Positions 41,726-53,242 of a stretch of DNA of 64,000 nucleotides are shown here, one piece after another (the first letter of the stretch is position 1; each line of letters starts with the position of its first letter). The notes beneath the pieces were generated by a model that worked only from the letters and a program-made list of their open reading frames with translations, was not told the origin of the DNA and made no database searches. The position numbers and the translations under genes are program-made. Source of the DNA: Liquidambar formosana (taxonomy: Eukaryota; Streptophyta; Magnoliopsida; Saxifragales; Altingiaceae); assembly GCA_039720395.1 (NCBI GenBank), contig CM077827.1:18518616-18582615 (forward strand), read 5' to 3'.

Positions 41726-44700
41726 ATGATTATGCCTAATACAAACTGCATGTGGGCTGTAATTCATGGTAAATTGATTGGTTTAATGAATTAAAATTCT
41801 GTTCATGCATAAAGCTTGGTTCCCTCTCATGGCCGAACCTGGGGTTTATGAACCCTAGGTTATTTCTCTTCTATTTCTCTTCTAAAAGGTGTTTTAGGGC
41901 TGCTGGAAATTCAAAGAGTTGAATAGGTTTCAGTTTTGGAGAAGAAGAACGAGGAAACTAGGGTTTCCTCTTCATGGCCGAACCTGGGGTTTTGAACCCT
42001 AGGCTGTTTTTCCCTCTTCTCCTCTTCTAATATTCTTCTAAAATTAATTCTGGAATTTTTGAGAAGCATGTGATGTATACAGAAGAAGAAGAAACCAGTG
42101 TTTCTTCTATGGAGGCCGAACCTAGGGTTTGGAACCCTAGGTTGTTCTCTTTTGTGTTTTGTTTTTGTTTTGGTTTAATTAAGACATGAGATGCCTGTAA
42201 TTAATCCACATAAAGTTGTTATGGTGATTTCTCAAGTATAGGGATGCATAGAAATCAAAACAAATCAAAAAGTTTGGGAAGAACACCATGGAGTTCGAAT
42301 CTGGGTTTTAGAACCCTATGGTTCTTGCTACTGTTATGATATGATATCTCTGTAAAATTGATGTAAATCCTTTATAGGATAATTATACATATTGTATGTA
42401 TGATTTTCTTTAAGTATTATAAGAATCTTGATGCATATAAGAATCAAAAAGTTTGATTTCTTGAAAAACACAGCAGGCTGTTTTTCTGCAGAAAGTCATC
42501 AATGGAGTTTTGTTCATATCTTGAGCTAGGGAACTCCAAATTGCATGAAACCAATTTTATTAGTTTCCTAAGACATGTAGGATGCTAGGAAAAATAATTT
42601 GGTAACCTGAATTAATCATCTTGCTGGGTTTTGAATCAATTTGTGATCAGGGACAGTATGCTGTCAAATTCTGGACAGCCTACTGTTCTTGAATTGTTTA
42701 GAACAATTGGGGATGATTTGATCATCCAAACCACTTCAATTAGCTTAGTAATTCATGTAGGGACATGATACAAAAGCTGGTTTTGTTGGTGGAGTCGAAT
42801 TGATTAAGTTTTAGAAACGTTTGTGACCTTGGAGGTCCTTCCATGGTGGTGCCAGCAAGGGTTCTTGAAACCCTAATGTTCTTTGAAGAAGACAGCCCTC
42901 TTGGCCACTCCACACGTGTCCATGGGCTTGGACCAAACCCTAGCTTGAATTCCCCTTTGCTGGCCATGGCCTCCCATGGCCTGGCCAAGCCATGGCAGCC
43001 TTGGCTAGCCATGGCAGCCCACTGTAGGTGGCGGCAGCCTTAGGGTTTCTTAGGAAACCCTAATTCCCATTAATGATGAAACCCTAATCCATTAATTGCA
43101 TTAATTAAAAACCCTAATTGACTATTAATTACCTTAATTAAAATGTTTAATGATTGGTCATTAATTGACCAATCATGGTTATTAATCATTAGGGTATAAT
43201 TAAGTGCATTTATGATGTCTAGGGTTTAGGGTTTAGGAAACCCTAATTCGTATTAATTAAACCATAATTCTATTAATGCATTAATTAATAACTAAACCTA
43301 GTAATTAATGTGTCTAACCTAGGGTTAAATGATTGGTCATTAATGACCAATCATGATCATTAATGGTTTAGTAATTAATCATTGGCATTTAATAGGTTTA
43401 AGGTTTAGGGTTTTAGAAACCCTAATTAGTGCATATTAATTAGGAGTAATTAATATCCTAGGTGGCATTAATTAAACCCTAATCCTAATCATTAATACCG
43501 TATAAACCTAGGGTTTAAATGATTGGTCATTAATTGACCAATCATAAGGCATTTAATGCATTAGGGTTACACTTAGGGTTTAGAGTTAATGCATTTAGGG
43601 TTTAGGGTTTTAGGAAACCCTAATGCACTAATTAATTAATAAAATGATTTTATTTAATTCCGAAATTGATTATTTAATTAATGGTGATTAATTTTATATT
43701 GTTTTTAAATGGTTTAAAACACAATTTAGGATTAAATAAAAATCTGGAAATTTTAATTAAATAAAATTGTTTTGTTTAATTAAAAAGATTCTAATATTTG
43801 ATATTAGAGTTCAATTAGGGGACTTTAAATGTTTCAATTGATTTGATTAATTGAAACTAAATGTCTTAATTGTTAAGACTTAATTAATTTTGGAGATTAT
43901 GCATTTCCTAATGAGATTAGGACACATTAATGAGATTAATGAAAACCAATCAATAGAGTTACCATGAATGCCCATATGTTTATTGCTTACAGTTATTTCC
44001 TTTATTATGCAATATGATTGTATGGTTATGGATGGATGATGATTATGGACTATACCCTTAAACCAATTGTGATTGGCCGTCTTATGAATGGGTTGTATTA
44101 ATTTTTCAAGAGTTGTTAATTTTTGGTGATGTATTATTTATTTGGGGCTTGCATGCCACCTTCTTCTCTCTCTCTATCATTCTCTTATGTACCCCACATT
44201 CCCCTTATGTATCCCTTTCTTTAAAATTATGTAAATGTTATGTAATCGAGAGCGCACTAAGGAGCATGGTGGACCTAAAGGAGCATGGTGGAGCCCAACA
44301 AGCCTATGGTGGAGACCATGAAGCCAATGGAGGAGATTGAAGGACTTGAAAGCTTGGAGAAGATTTTCAAGAGTGCATGCTATGTTTCAAATGAATGTTT
44401 TACGATCACCTACACCCACCTTAGACCTAGGATTCAATTCATTGGCTTGGATTGAATCCTCTTAAAGTCCATAATCATCATAGTGGGAGCTTTTAATGAG
44501 ATTAATAGAGGTAGCTCCAAATCCAAAGATCGTTATATGTCACCTTATAGGGACTAATATCGATAAGTGGATTACATATATATAATGTTGTTATATATTT
44601 CTTATTTAAATGCATGAGATGTGTGTTAGATTAGTTATTTTGATGAGACCCTTAAAACCCCTCTATTTTTAATATTAAGTTGGAAATGGAGAATACATTA

Positions 44701-45238
44701 GGGAATGGATTCTTCATTGCCTTCCATCATTATAGGATCATCTAACGTCCCTTAATGTGGGTACCTGGCTGCAGACATGTAGGAGCTACCCATATTAAAG
44801 ACATTACTTGAAACTATCACATATATAGATATCATGGGGTGCCTAAGCTGGTATATACCAAGAAACTAACATGTGAGGTATATATTTGGTGAAACATACC
44901 TGTGTGAATGATGGGCTTAACTTAACTAGGGAAGTATTCCAAGAAACTAACATGTGAGGAGTATGTACCCTAGAGGCAAAATGATTGGAACTTGCTTATG
45001 AAGCAATAGACAAAGAGTTGTCTTCTTACTGTGGGTTAGAAGTCAAGAAACTAACATGTGAGGCTTCTAGGTCACAGTGGGACCCCAATCCCCATTAGGA
45101 ATGAGATTCCCGAATTCCATCAGAGGGTGTATGGAATTTGATAAAATAGTGGGAGGTACCATATGATTAAAGACCCGATCATTATGGATTAAAAATGAAA
45201 TCTAATTCTCTATTTAATTTTATATGTAGTTCATAGAA
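41726..45238 (+). other. Long leader of element E, no gene
   Basis: About 3.5 kb separates PBS and gag, long for a copia element. It contains AT-rich sequence, many aaaccctaa or ttagggttt motifs (42000-43640) and three perfect or near-perfect CCAAT palindromes near 43150-43175, 43332-43356 and 43522-43546. Around 44840-45060 the phrase caagaaactaacatgtgagg recurs about three times. No conserved ORF. Confidence 0.7.
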
Positions 45239-46111
45239 ATGGCTCACCTCAACCCGCTATCCAAAATATTGGACATCAACCGTTTGACTGGACCAAATTA
45301 CCTTGATTGGCTGAGGAACTTAAAAATAGTTTTAACTTCCGAAAAGATTACCTACACACTTGATGGCACACTTCCTGAGGCACTGGCTGAGACTGCAACT
45401 CAGCAAGAGAGAGACGCTTATCAGAAGCGCATGGACGACGATTTGAAGGCAAGATGCTATATGATGGCATCCATGAGCCCTGAGCTTCAGAAGCAACATG
45501 AGTCCATGAAGAGTGCTCGCGACATCTTTCTCCACTTACAAGAGTTGTATGGGGAGCAAAGTAGGACCACAAAGTACAATATTGTCAAGGATCTATTCAA
45601 GGCAAGGATGAATGAGGGTTCATCTGTGACTGATCACACCTTGAAAATGATCAACCATATCGAGCAGCTTGAAAAGCTTGATGTGATCATTGAAGCTGAT
45701 ATGTGTTCAGACATTATATTGCAATCCCTTCCTGATTCATTTGGGCCGTTCATAATGAATTTTCATATGAACAAGCTTGAGCCCACTCTCCTCGAGCTGC
45801 ACAATTTGCTCAAGATGACTGAGGAGACAATGAAGAAGGGAAAAGGTTCTTTGCTCGCATTTGATGGAGCTTCTACTTCCAAGGCCAAGCCCAAGCCCAA
45901 GGGCAAGGGCAAAGGAAAGGGTAAGAGTACCCAAGGGAAGAAGAAGAAGAACTTGAAGCCAAAGGGAGGTGTCAAGAAAGGTAATACTGACAAGGCCAAA
46001 GGAACCTGTTTTCACTGCGGCAAGGATGGGCACTGGAAACGTAACTGCCGGGAGTATCTGGATACTCTAAAGAGCCGACCTTCGGAAGGTATGGATCATG
46101 CTCTAAACTAA
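45239..46111 (+). CDS. gag: Copia gag of element E
   Basis: The 290-codon ORF encodes a gag-polypeptide (UBN2/retrotran_gag type) that forms the particle shell. It has LTGPNYLDWLRNLKI near residues 16-30, ELYGEQSRTTKYNIVKDLF near 102-120, a Lys/Gly/Pro-rich basic stretch at 214-255 and a canonical CCHC knuckle at C257, C260, H265 and C270. It ends 20 residues after the knuckle at TAA, where a typical copia polyprotein would continue into protease. The ORF is clean next to a decayed pol, suggesting selection on gag or on the mobile lineage that copied it. Confidence 0.88.
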   Translation: MAHLNPLSKILDINRLTGPNYLDWLRNLKIVLTSEKITYTLDGTLPEALAETATQQERDAYQKRMDDDLKARCYMMASMSPELQKQHESMKSARDIFLHLQELYGEQSRTTKYNIVKDLFKARMNEGSSVTDHTLKMINHIEQLEKLDVIIEADMCSDIILQSLPDSFGPFIMNFHMNKLEPTLLELHNLLKMTEETMKKGKGSLLAFDGASTSKAKPKPKGKGKGKGKSTQGKKKKNLKPKGGVKKGNTDKAKGTCFHCGKDGHWKRNCREYLDTLKSRPSEGMDHALN

Positions 46112-48140
46112 ATGTTAGTTTTGCTTCCACTTGGGTACTTAATTCTGATGTGAATTTTGAATTCCATGCAGGATCTAGTGGGAAGCAGAAGGCTGAGTAG
46201 AAGCGGAATATCCCTACGAGTAGAGAATGGAGCAAAGTGTTGCTGTATTAGCTATGGGACTTGCTGCTTGACTCTACCTGAAGGAGTAGTTTAGAATTAA
46301 TAAGCTATCTTGACATTCCAGAAGTTTTTAGAAACATTATCTTTATTTCAGTTTTGCCTAAACAGTGTTTTTAGTTTGATTTAATAAATGTTTTTATGAA
46401 GAGTTCATTACTTCTGGAATTTATAGCATTTATCTTCTAAACTACCTTGCAAATATGAATTGCATGAAACATGATAGCTCTAAAATTGAATGCTAATAAA
46501 CCCAAGAGAACAAGAGAAATAGTTTCTCATACTTTATGAACCTTTACTTAAAAATGTTAAGGTATAGGTGCATATACTTAAAGAAGTACAAATCTGAAAC
46601 ATTTGAAAAAGGTTCAAATAATTCAGATATGAAGTAAAGAAAACAAACCAGTAAAAGTATTAAGCTCTTTGATTGGATCGAGGAGGCGAATATTTAACTG
46701 GTGATCTTTCAGATCAACTTGTTCAAATAGGCATTCTATTCTAATGGACACCTCTTAGAACATCATAACTAAATGGTGTGTCAAAAGGAGGGAGAGGACC
46801 TTATTTGATATGGTCCGGTCCATGATAAGTTACAACGACCTAATATTATCCTTGTTAGGATATGCCCTAGAAATTGCCACGTACCTGTGAAACAGAGTTC
46901 AAACCAAGGCTGTCCCTTAGGACCTATATGAGATATGGAAAGGGAAGCACCAAACCTTAAGCATGTTAAGGTATGGGGATGCACTACATATGTAGAGACA
47001 TATAATGCAACCAAATTGGAAATCAAGATAACTTAAATGTAGGTTTGTGGATTACCCTAAAGAAAGTTTAGGATATCATATCTATTATCCTGATGAACAA
47101 AAGGTGTTTTGTTTGTAAGTTTGCAATCTTTCTTGAAAAAGAGTTTATTCAAGAAGGAGATAACAACAGGAAAATAGAACTCAAAGAGTTGTCTAATAAG
47201 ACACAAACCAACATTGATGCAACCCCTATCCCTGTTGAGATAGAACCCGTTATTATACCATGATTGTACAAAGGGTTAGTGGGAGTGCGATCACATTTAT
47301 GGTCCTATTAGTGAATGACGTTCTACTTATTAGGGAATAGTGTAGAGACGTTGTCAAAAGTGAAAGATTGGTTTTTCACAAAGTTTCTTCATAAAAGATT
47401 TGGAAGAAACATCCTATATTCTAGGAATAGAGGTCTATAGAGATAGATCTAAAGGATGCTAAGTCTCTCCCAATCAAAGTACATAGACAAGATTTTGAAA
47501 GAGTTCAAAATGCATGATTCCAAAAGGAGGTCTAATTCCTGTCAGACATGGAATCAAGTTGTCTATAACTAAAAGACCAGATATCAGTTTTGCTGTAAAT
47601 GTTACGAGCAGATATCAGGCAGACCCAGATGAGGAACACTGGGAAGCAGTCAAGGCTATCCTTAAGTTCTTGAGAAGAACTAAAGGACCTATCCCTTGCC
47701 TATGGAGAAAGAAACTTGAAATGGTTGGTAGAACGGATTCAGATTTTCAATCTGACGATGATGATAGGAGATCAACATCGAGGTATGTTCTCACCTTAAA
47801 TGGTGGAGCTGTAAATTTGAGTGCATTGCTGCATGTTTGGATGAGTAAGTTCATTGCAGAACTAGGAGTGGTTCCTAACATTGAGAAGCCTCTACTATTG
47901 TTTTTGTGACAACAATAAGGCTAGTGCTCAAGACAAGGATCCACGGTCTCATCAAAAGTCCAAACTTTAAGCGGCGATTCCAAGTGATTAGAGAGATCAT
48001 TGGAAGAGATGACATATACATATAGAAGTTTAATACAACAGAGAATAAAGAAGACCCCTTCACTAAAGCTATGACCCAAGTGTGTTGGATCACCATCCAC
48101 AGGATATGAGTATGAGATACATGGTGGATTGGCTATAGTG
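46112..48140 (+). pseudogene. pol: Decayed copia pol of element E
   Basis: Fragments in several frames keep the family order. Just after gag is a remnant of the protease start (ASTWVLNSD). Near 46860-47110 is an integrase C-terminal stretch (YEIWKGKH, YPKESLGYHIYYPDEQKV). Near 47290-47510 is RT (QSKYIDKILKEFKM). At 47514-47909 is RNase H (RPDISFAVNVTSRYQ, GRTDSDFQSDDDDRRSTSRYV). The integrase catalytic core and most of RT are missing. About 2 kb remain where a complete pol needs about 3 kb, so there were deletions plus stops. Confidence 0.8.
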
Positions 48141-48152
48141 CAAGTGGGAGAT
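48141..48152 (+). other. Polypurine tract of element E
   Basis: caagtgggagat immediately precedes the 3' LTR; this is the usual plant copia PPT form. Confidence 0.82.
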
Positions 48153-49821
48153 TGTTAGGATTATGCCCTAGAGCCAATCATAGAGATGATTGTTTAGGGA
48201 TTAGGAACAATCAATTGATTTCATTTATGTATGTCACATTTATTATTGATTTAATAAAAGGGCTTATTCTATTATGTTTATATGCATCATTTATATTTAC
48301 ATAATATGTCCATGGAGTTAGAGTTGAGAATATGAAATTACAGAGGGTTGTAATTTTGAGACTCTAAATATATCTCTGTACTAAACTCCTAAATCATTCC
48401 TAGTTGAAGGTTCACTATGATGGACAGTAATGAACCATAGGACTAGCACTTGTTAGGTTGACTCTATAGGAGGATAGCTAGTCTCAAGCTATTTGTGTGG
48501 AGACACTACAACCAACAAGTGGGTGCCTATTATCAGAATAGGTACACTGAATGTGACCAAAGATATGAGATAAACTGAATGGAGTTTTAACCTGCCTGTC
48601 AATAAGTTTCTCATTGTTATAGTGGTACAAGTAATCCTTAGACCTGAGACACCATGGTTGTCTTATGCATGTAGCTTTAGAAGTTTGATAACACTAAGTG
48701 CAGATCCTATTCAGGGGTCTGTAAGGGTGTTCATTGGCCCTTCTGCTATATGTGTGAAGGCATGTGAGTGATCAACAAGGAATCCATCACTCTCAGGAAA
48801 AAGGGAGTGAATGTCTCATACAGCATTCATTGAATATAACTCATTAAATCCATGGGCCCATGGTAGAATGAATATGGAAAGGAGTTTCCATAAGTTCATC
48901 ATTGAGTTGATATTAATGAATGAGTATAAAGTAATTGAACTAGGGACTTGACAGACTTCCATGTCCTATTAGTTCAATTGGAGACATTGTGTTGATGGAA
49001 TGATGGAATTGTAACCTGTAAACTATAACAGAAGGGTTCTTTGTAAATGACTATTCACCTCATTAAGGACCACACCATGAGCCATATGCTAGGTGTTACT
49101 CATGGTTAGTAGAAGCCCTAATTGATATAAATGAGTTATAATCAATTAGGGAATTGAAAGGAGTTTCAATTAGACCCTTAATGGAAAGTGTTCCATTGTG
49201 CACAACTTGTGCTGTTCCTACTACTTGATGATGTGAACCCAATGGGTCACACACTGATCATGCTAAGAGAGCTTGATTGTCTATGAGAGAAAGGGTATAA
49301 GTGATTAAAGAAAAGTTCTTTAAGGGGCTAATTTGTATTTGATGCAAACTAGTGGGCTAATTGTGTAATTAAGAGTAATTACACAAATTAGATTAGGGTT
49401 TGGAATCCCCCCTTGGCCGGCCCTAGTTGGAGGCTATTTAAAGCCTCTTATGATGTGATGACATCATCACTTAATGCACTCTTGGAGGCTCCCAAGTGCT
49501 GGCCGAAAATTTCACAGCCCTCCCTCTCTCTCTCTCCCTCTTCTCCACCTCTAGCAACCCTAAGGAAGAAGAAGGAAGGGACAACTTGCTCAAGCTAGGT
49601 GTGGATACTGTTGGAGGCAGTGCACTTGGACTGCTCAATCAGAAGACAAAGCTTGGAGCATAAAGGAGAAGACTTGAATCAACTGTAAGTAATTCTACCC
49701 TCTTCTAGTTAGGGTTTATGGTTTTTGTATTAAGCATAATTAAGATTCATGGGTTTGGGAATCATAGGAAAAATTTTAAATTCCGCCTTTGTATTTTTCC
49801 TCTCTAGTTTGATTCCCAACA
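48153..49821 (+). repeat. 3' LTR of element E
   Basis: 1669 bp, same ends as the 5' LTR; followed by the TSD ctttg. Confidence 0.93.
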
Positions 49822-50457
49822 CTTTGCTCGTTCTAGGAACTTCTCTAGCGCTTTGAAATGCCCTTCCCTATCCACAGACTTCACAATCATATCATCGACA
49901 TAAACCTCGACTTCCTTATGGATCATATCATGCAATAAGGTCGTAGCTGCTCTTTGGTAAGTAGCCCCAGCGTTTCTTAAGCCAAAAGGCATTACCTTGT
50001 AACAATACGTTCCCCATTGCGTGATAAAGGCTGTTTTCTCCATGTCTTGAGGCGCCATCTTTATCTGGTTATACCCGGAGAATCCGTCCATGAAGGAGAG
50101 GAGTGCATGCCCCACTGTGCTATCTACCAACACGTCGATATGTGGTAAAGGAAAGTCATCCTTAGGGCTCGCAGCGTTGAGATCTCGGAAGTCGACACAC
50201 ATCCTTACTTTCCCATCTTTTTTAGGCACAGGCACTATATTCGACAACCACTCGGGGTACTCCACAACTTGGAGGAAACCCGCGTCTAGTTGTTTAGTTA
50301 CCTCTTCTTTTACTTTTAGAGCCCATTCTGGTTTTAATCTTCTGAGTTTCTGCTTTATCGGCTTCTTTAGGGAATTAGTGGGGATATAGTGTTGCACAAT
50401 ATTGGGGTCAATGCCTAGGTATGTCTTCATAAGACCATGCAAAAGCCATAATGTTGG
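49822..50457 (-). pseudogene. pol: Element D pol: RT N-terminal part
   Basis: It contains KLRRLKPEW, VPVPKKDGKVR, FMDGFSGYNQ, VMPFGLRNAGATYQ and YVDD, ending at ERAK where E inserted. The upstream end stops inside the codons for FAWSYEDMPGIDP at C's LTR (expected TSD gttgg, 50453-50457). One or more base changes near 50417 break the frame there. Confidence 0.85.
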
Positions 50458-50672
50458 TGTGAACCCCGGAAATTGGGCCCATGAGGGATTGAAAAGAAAG
50501 TGGGTTTGAAAAAGAAAAAGGAAAGGAGTCGCCACCTTATTTTTTAAAGGAAACAAGGAAAACCCTAAAAATAGTTTGTTTTAGGAAAACAATTTGAATG
50601 ACTCCATAAAAAAGGAAAGGCAAAAACCAATCTTTTGAAAACCAAAGAAATCGGGGATTCGGAGGCTAAGTT

Positions 50673-50718
50673 ATGACATGGGAAGGTTCTAGGCAAAGCC
50701 TATAGGCACCCATGTCAC
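50673..50718 (-). other. Conserved LTR stem-loop, element C version
   Basis: Arms atgacatggg and cccatgtcac enclose aaggttctaggcaaagcctataggca. The loop is as in A; the arm pair has changed together. Confidence 0.75.
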
Positions 50719-52441
50719 CCTTTCGGTCTCTCAGTTCATTTGGGCTAAATTAAAGTCTTTCCATACAAAAATCAGCAAGTATATCATCACAAGAATTGCA
50801 TGCATATCATATATTTCATTCATCCATCCATGCATAATAAGCAAATAAAAACAGAAAATAAAAAGAAGAAAAGAAAACATAAATAAACCTAGGATGCTTG
50901 GATCCTAGAACGGACTTGAGCCTCACGAAGAGCGCCTACGTACCATGCAATGAAATACAGGGATCAAAGTCCACGTAGTTCGATTAGAATTAGGGTTAAG
51001 ACCTAATATAAACCTATGGTTAAAACCCTAGGTTTCCTTATTTGATCAAAAGAGTTGAATTTGATAGAAAGTTTGATTTTAGGAAAGAAATCCACAAAAT
51101 GGAAACTTTAATAAAAACCAGAATTTTGTTGGTTAAGGAAACCTCTAATTAAACCATAGGACTTGTATTAAAAATTAACCCTAGATAGGGAGAAGAGAAT
51201 GAGTTAAGAAGAAAGGTGAATTGGGGCACCTTCACACCCACTTACCTGAGCGCAATTAGCTCCAAGCATTTAGCCATTTCAGACATAAGCTGCCCTATTT
51301 GCCATAGGACAAATACCACACCTATTTGCACCCTTACAAGTGCTCAAAACCATGCAAAAACACTAACATGCAAATCTGGACAGAATAGTATTATGGCCTA
51401 AAAATCATCCACTAAGCATGCTAATAGCAACACAGCGAACAATAATAAGTCCTAACATATTCCTAGAACCATATCATGCATAAAAACCCTAAAACATACT
51501 AACATGCATGCAAAACTATCATGTTTACTCCATATGAAAAACATATACAGCAAACACGAAGAAAAACCAAATAAAAAAGTCTACTTTATCATGCTATATG
51601 AAAACAAACACGAAACAATGACTCTAAAACCCTAAACTCACAAATATGCTTAAAAACATACAAAACATACTTTAATCATGCTAAAACCAAACTAAACAGA
51701 AATTAAATCATGCATATTAACTAACTAAAGCAATATAACATGATGAAAATCCTAACTCTAACATGCAATGACACTAATCCTAGCAAAAAGACAAACAGGA
51801 GCACAAGAATCATAACTATGCATTAAAAACCTAAAGGACAGCCCTAAAGCATGCTAAACAGTAGATAAAAAATAGATATTCCATGTATATTAACTAGCTA
51901 GAGTGTTAATACATGATAAAAAAGTCACCTTTAACATGCAATAAGCCTAACCCATATGAGAACTTAGTTTAAGCTTGAATAGAGAAGGAGAATACCTTAG
52001 GAAGTGGCTCCCCTTGTGTTTGTAATTGTTCGTGGCTCCTCAGGTCTTTAGAGTGAATCAAACCAACACGAATCCTCCTCTTTGTCAAAGTGGTATCACA
52101 GCAAAGAGATCAAAACTCACTCAACTTTGAAAAGAAATAGAAAACAAAAAGAGAACAAGAGAAAAGAAAAAGTGATTCTCGTCACTTTGCAGCAGCAGCA
52201 ACTTCAATCGCGTTTTTGGGTATGAAAACGTTGGATTTGGACAAAGCTTGTGAAATACAAAGTTGTAGAGAATTGAATTATCTTTTTAACAAGACCAATT
52301 TCATCAAATTCTGACTTCGGATGAAAAAGTTATGATTAAAATACGACTGCTGGTTTTCAGAAAATCTGCTGCTGAATTATGACGAATTTCACTCCCTCCA
52401 AACCCTCTTCTCTTCCCCCTTGTTTAAAGACATTAAGAGAG

Positions 52442-52648
52442 TATTTATAGCTGAAATCTGGAGTTTCCCTTTCCTTCCTGGATTAGGTTTCTTTGGAGAA
52501 TAATCAAAAGGTATTTTATAATGATAAAAGACTTCTAATCTGAATAGGAAAAGGAAATTGTCTTTTATAAAAATTGGGAGACTGACCGCTAACACGCATG
52601 CACATGTATCGTATGTGCGTACACACACTCATCACATACGTACACGTG
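52442..52648 (-). promoter_or_regulatory. Element C LTR promoter: TATA box and diverged CGTACG motifs
   Basis: Minus-strand TATAAATA is at 52442-52449. Motifs tgtgcgtacacac (about 52614-52626) and acatacgtacacgtg (about 52634-52648) lie 165-205 bp upstream. Confidence 0.55.
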
Positions 52649-53242
52649 TTAGTGTCATGATAAAAATGGCTAATTTAATAAAATAATTTTCTTTTCATTT
52701 TAACCAAAAATCTCATGCTCTGATTCGCACTAATTCTTCAAGGATAATCCGTAAATAACTACACTAAACTCATCATCAGGCCATATCAAAATTGAACTTC
52801 ATGAAACACTTTTGAGGGTAAAATGATGACTAATGAAAGTCAATTTGAAAAGATTTGGTTGGTAATTGTGAGTCAATTAGAGCTAACCCAAGGAAGGGTC
52901 AATTAACCAACTTGAACTACATCGAGCCATTTTAATCCCGAGCCATTGACTTACCAAATTGACACTAAAAATACCTCTTATGCATCCATATGAACTCCAA
53001 TTGACAATTTGGAGATCATTCCAAGGTCAAATGAAAAGTTTGGGACTTAAAAGACAATTATGCCCCTCAAGTCACAAAAGCTCTTATTATCCCTCAAGAC
53101 CAACTCCAATTTGAACCAAAATTCATATCCATTGTCCTTGTGACTCTAGAAAACTAATGCAAGTGACTAGACTCAAAAACAAAACAAAAACATGCATGAA
53201 ATGATGAGCCCTAGTAAGGTGGTGCAAAAATGGGGTGTGACA

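Larger units (their letters stand above)
40043..49821 (+). mobile_element. Element E: Ty1/copia element with intact LTRs and gag, decayed pol
   Basis: LTRs are at 40043-41711 and 48153-49821 (both 1669 bp), the TSD ctttg at 40038-40042 and 49822-49826, the PBS at 41713-41725 and the PPT before 48153. The gag ORF (45239-46111) is intact; pol is reduced to fragments. I found four differences between the LTRs, so insertion was fairly recent although pol is unusable. It was therefore probably mobilised in trans. Confidence 0.93.
39315..50457 (-). mobile_element. Element D: Tat-like gypsy fragment, host of insertions E, F and C
   Basis: The two D segments, 39315-40042 and 49822-50457, form one continuous pol reading frame once copia element E (40043-49821) is removed. 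The left end is cut by F and the right end by C's LTR. Its sequence is very close to C and A. No LTR of D is visible. Confidence 0.87.
50458..53242 (-). repeat. 3' LTR of element C
   Basis: 2785 bp; minus-strand start TGTCACACCCCATTTTTGCACC and end CGGGGTTCACA. Both ends match A's LTR, but A's GC palindrome is absent and a diverged CGTACG cluster takes its place. An internal PBS-like copy is at 50525-50534. Confidence 0.87.

Noticed and set aside
45348..46235. Minus-strand ORFs opposite the copia gag
   Set aside because: Shadows of the gag reading frame; the Leu/Phe-rich products mirror the Lys/Gly codons.
47514..47909. A separate 131-codon gene
   Set aside because: It contains copia RNase H motifs and is a piece of element E's decayed pol.
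49413..49598. 61-codon ORF in the copia LTR (also at 41303-41488)
   Set aside because: Duplicated only because it lies in both LTRs; spans the TATA-like and CT-rich leader sequence.
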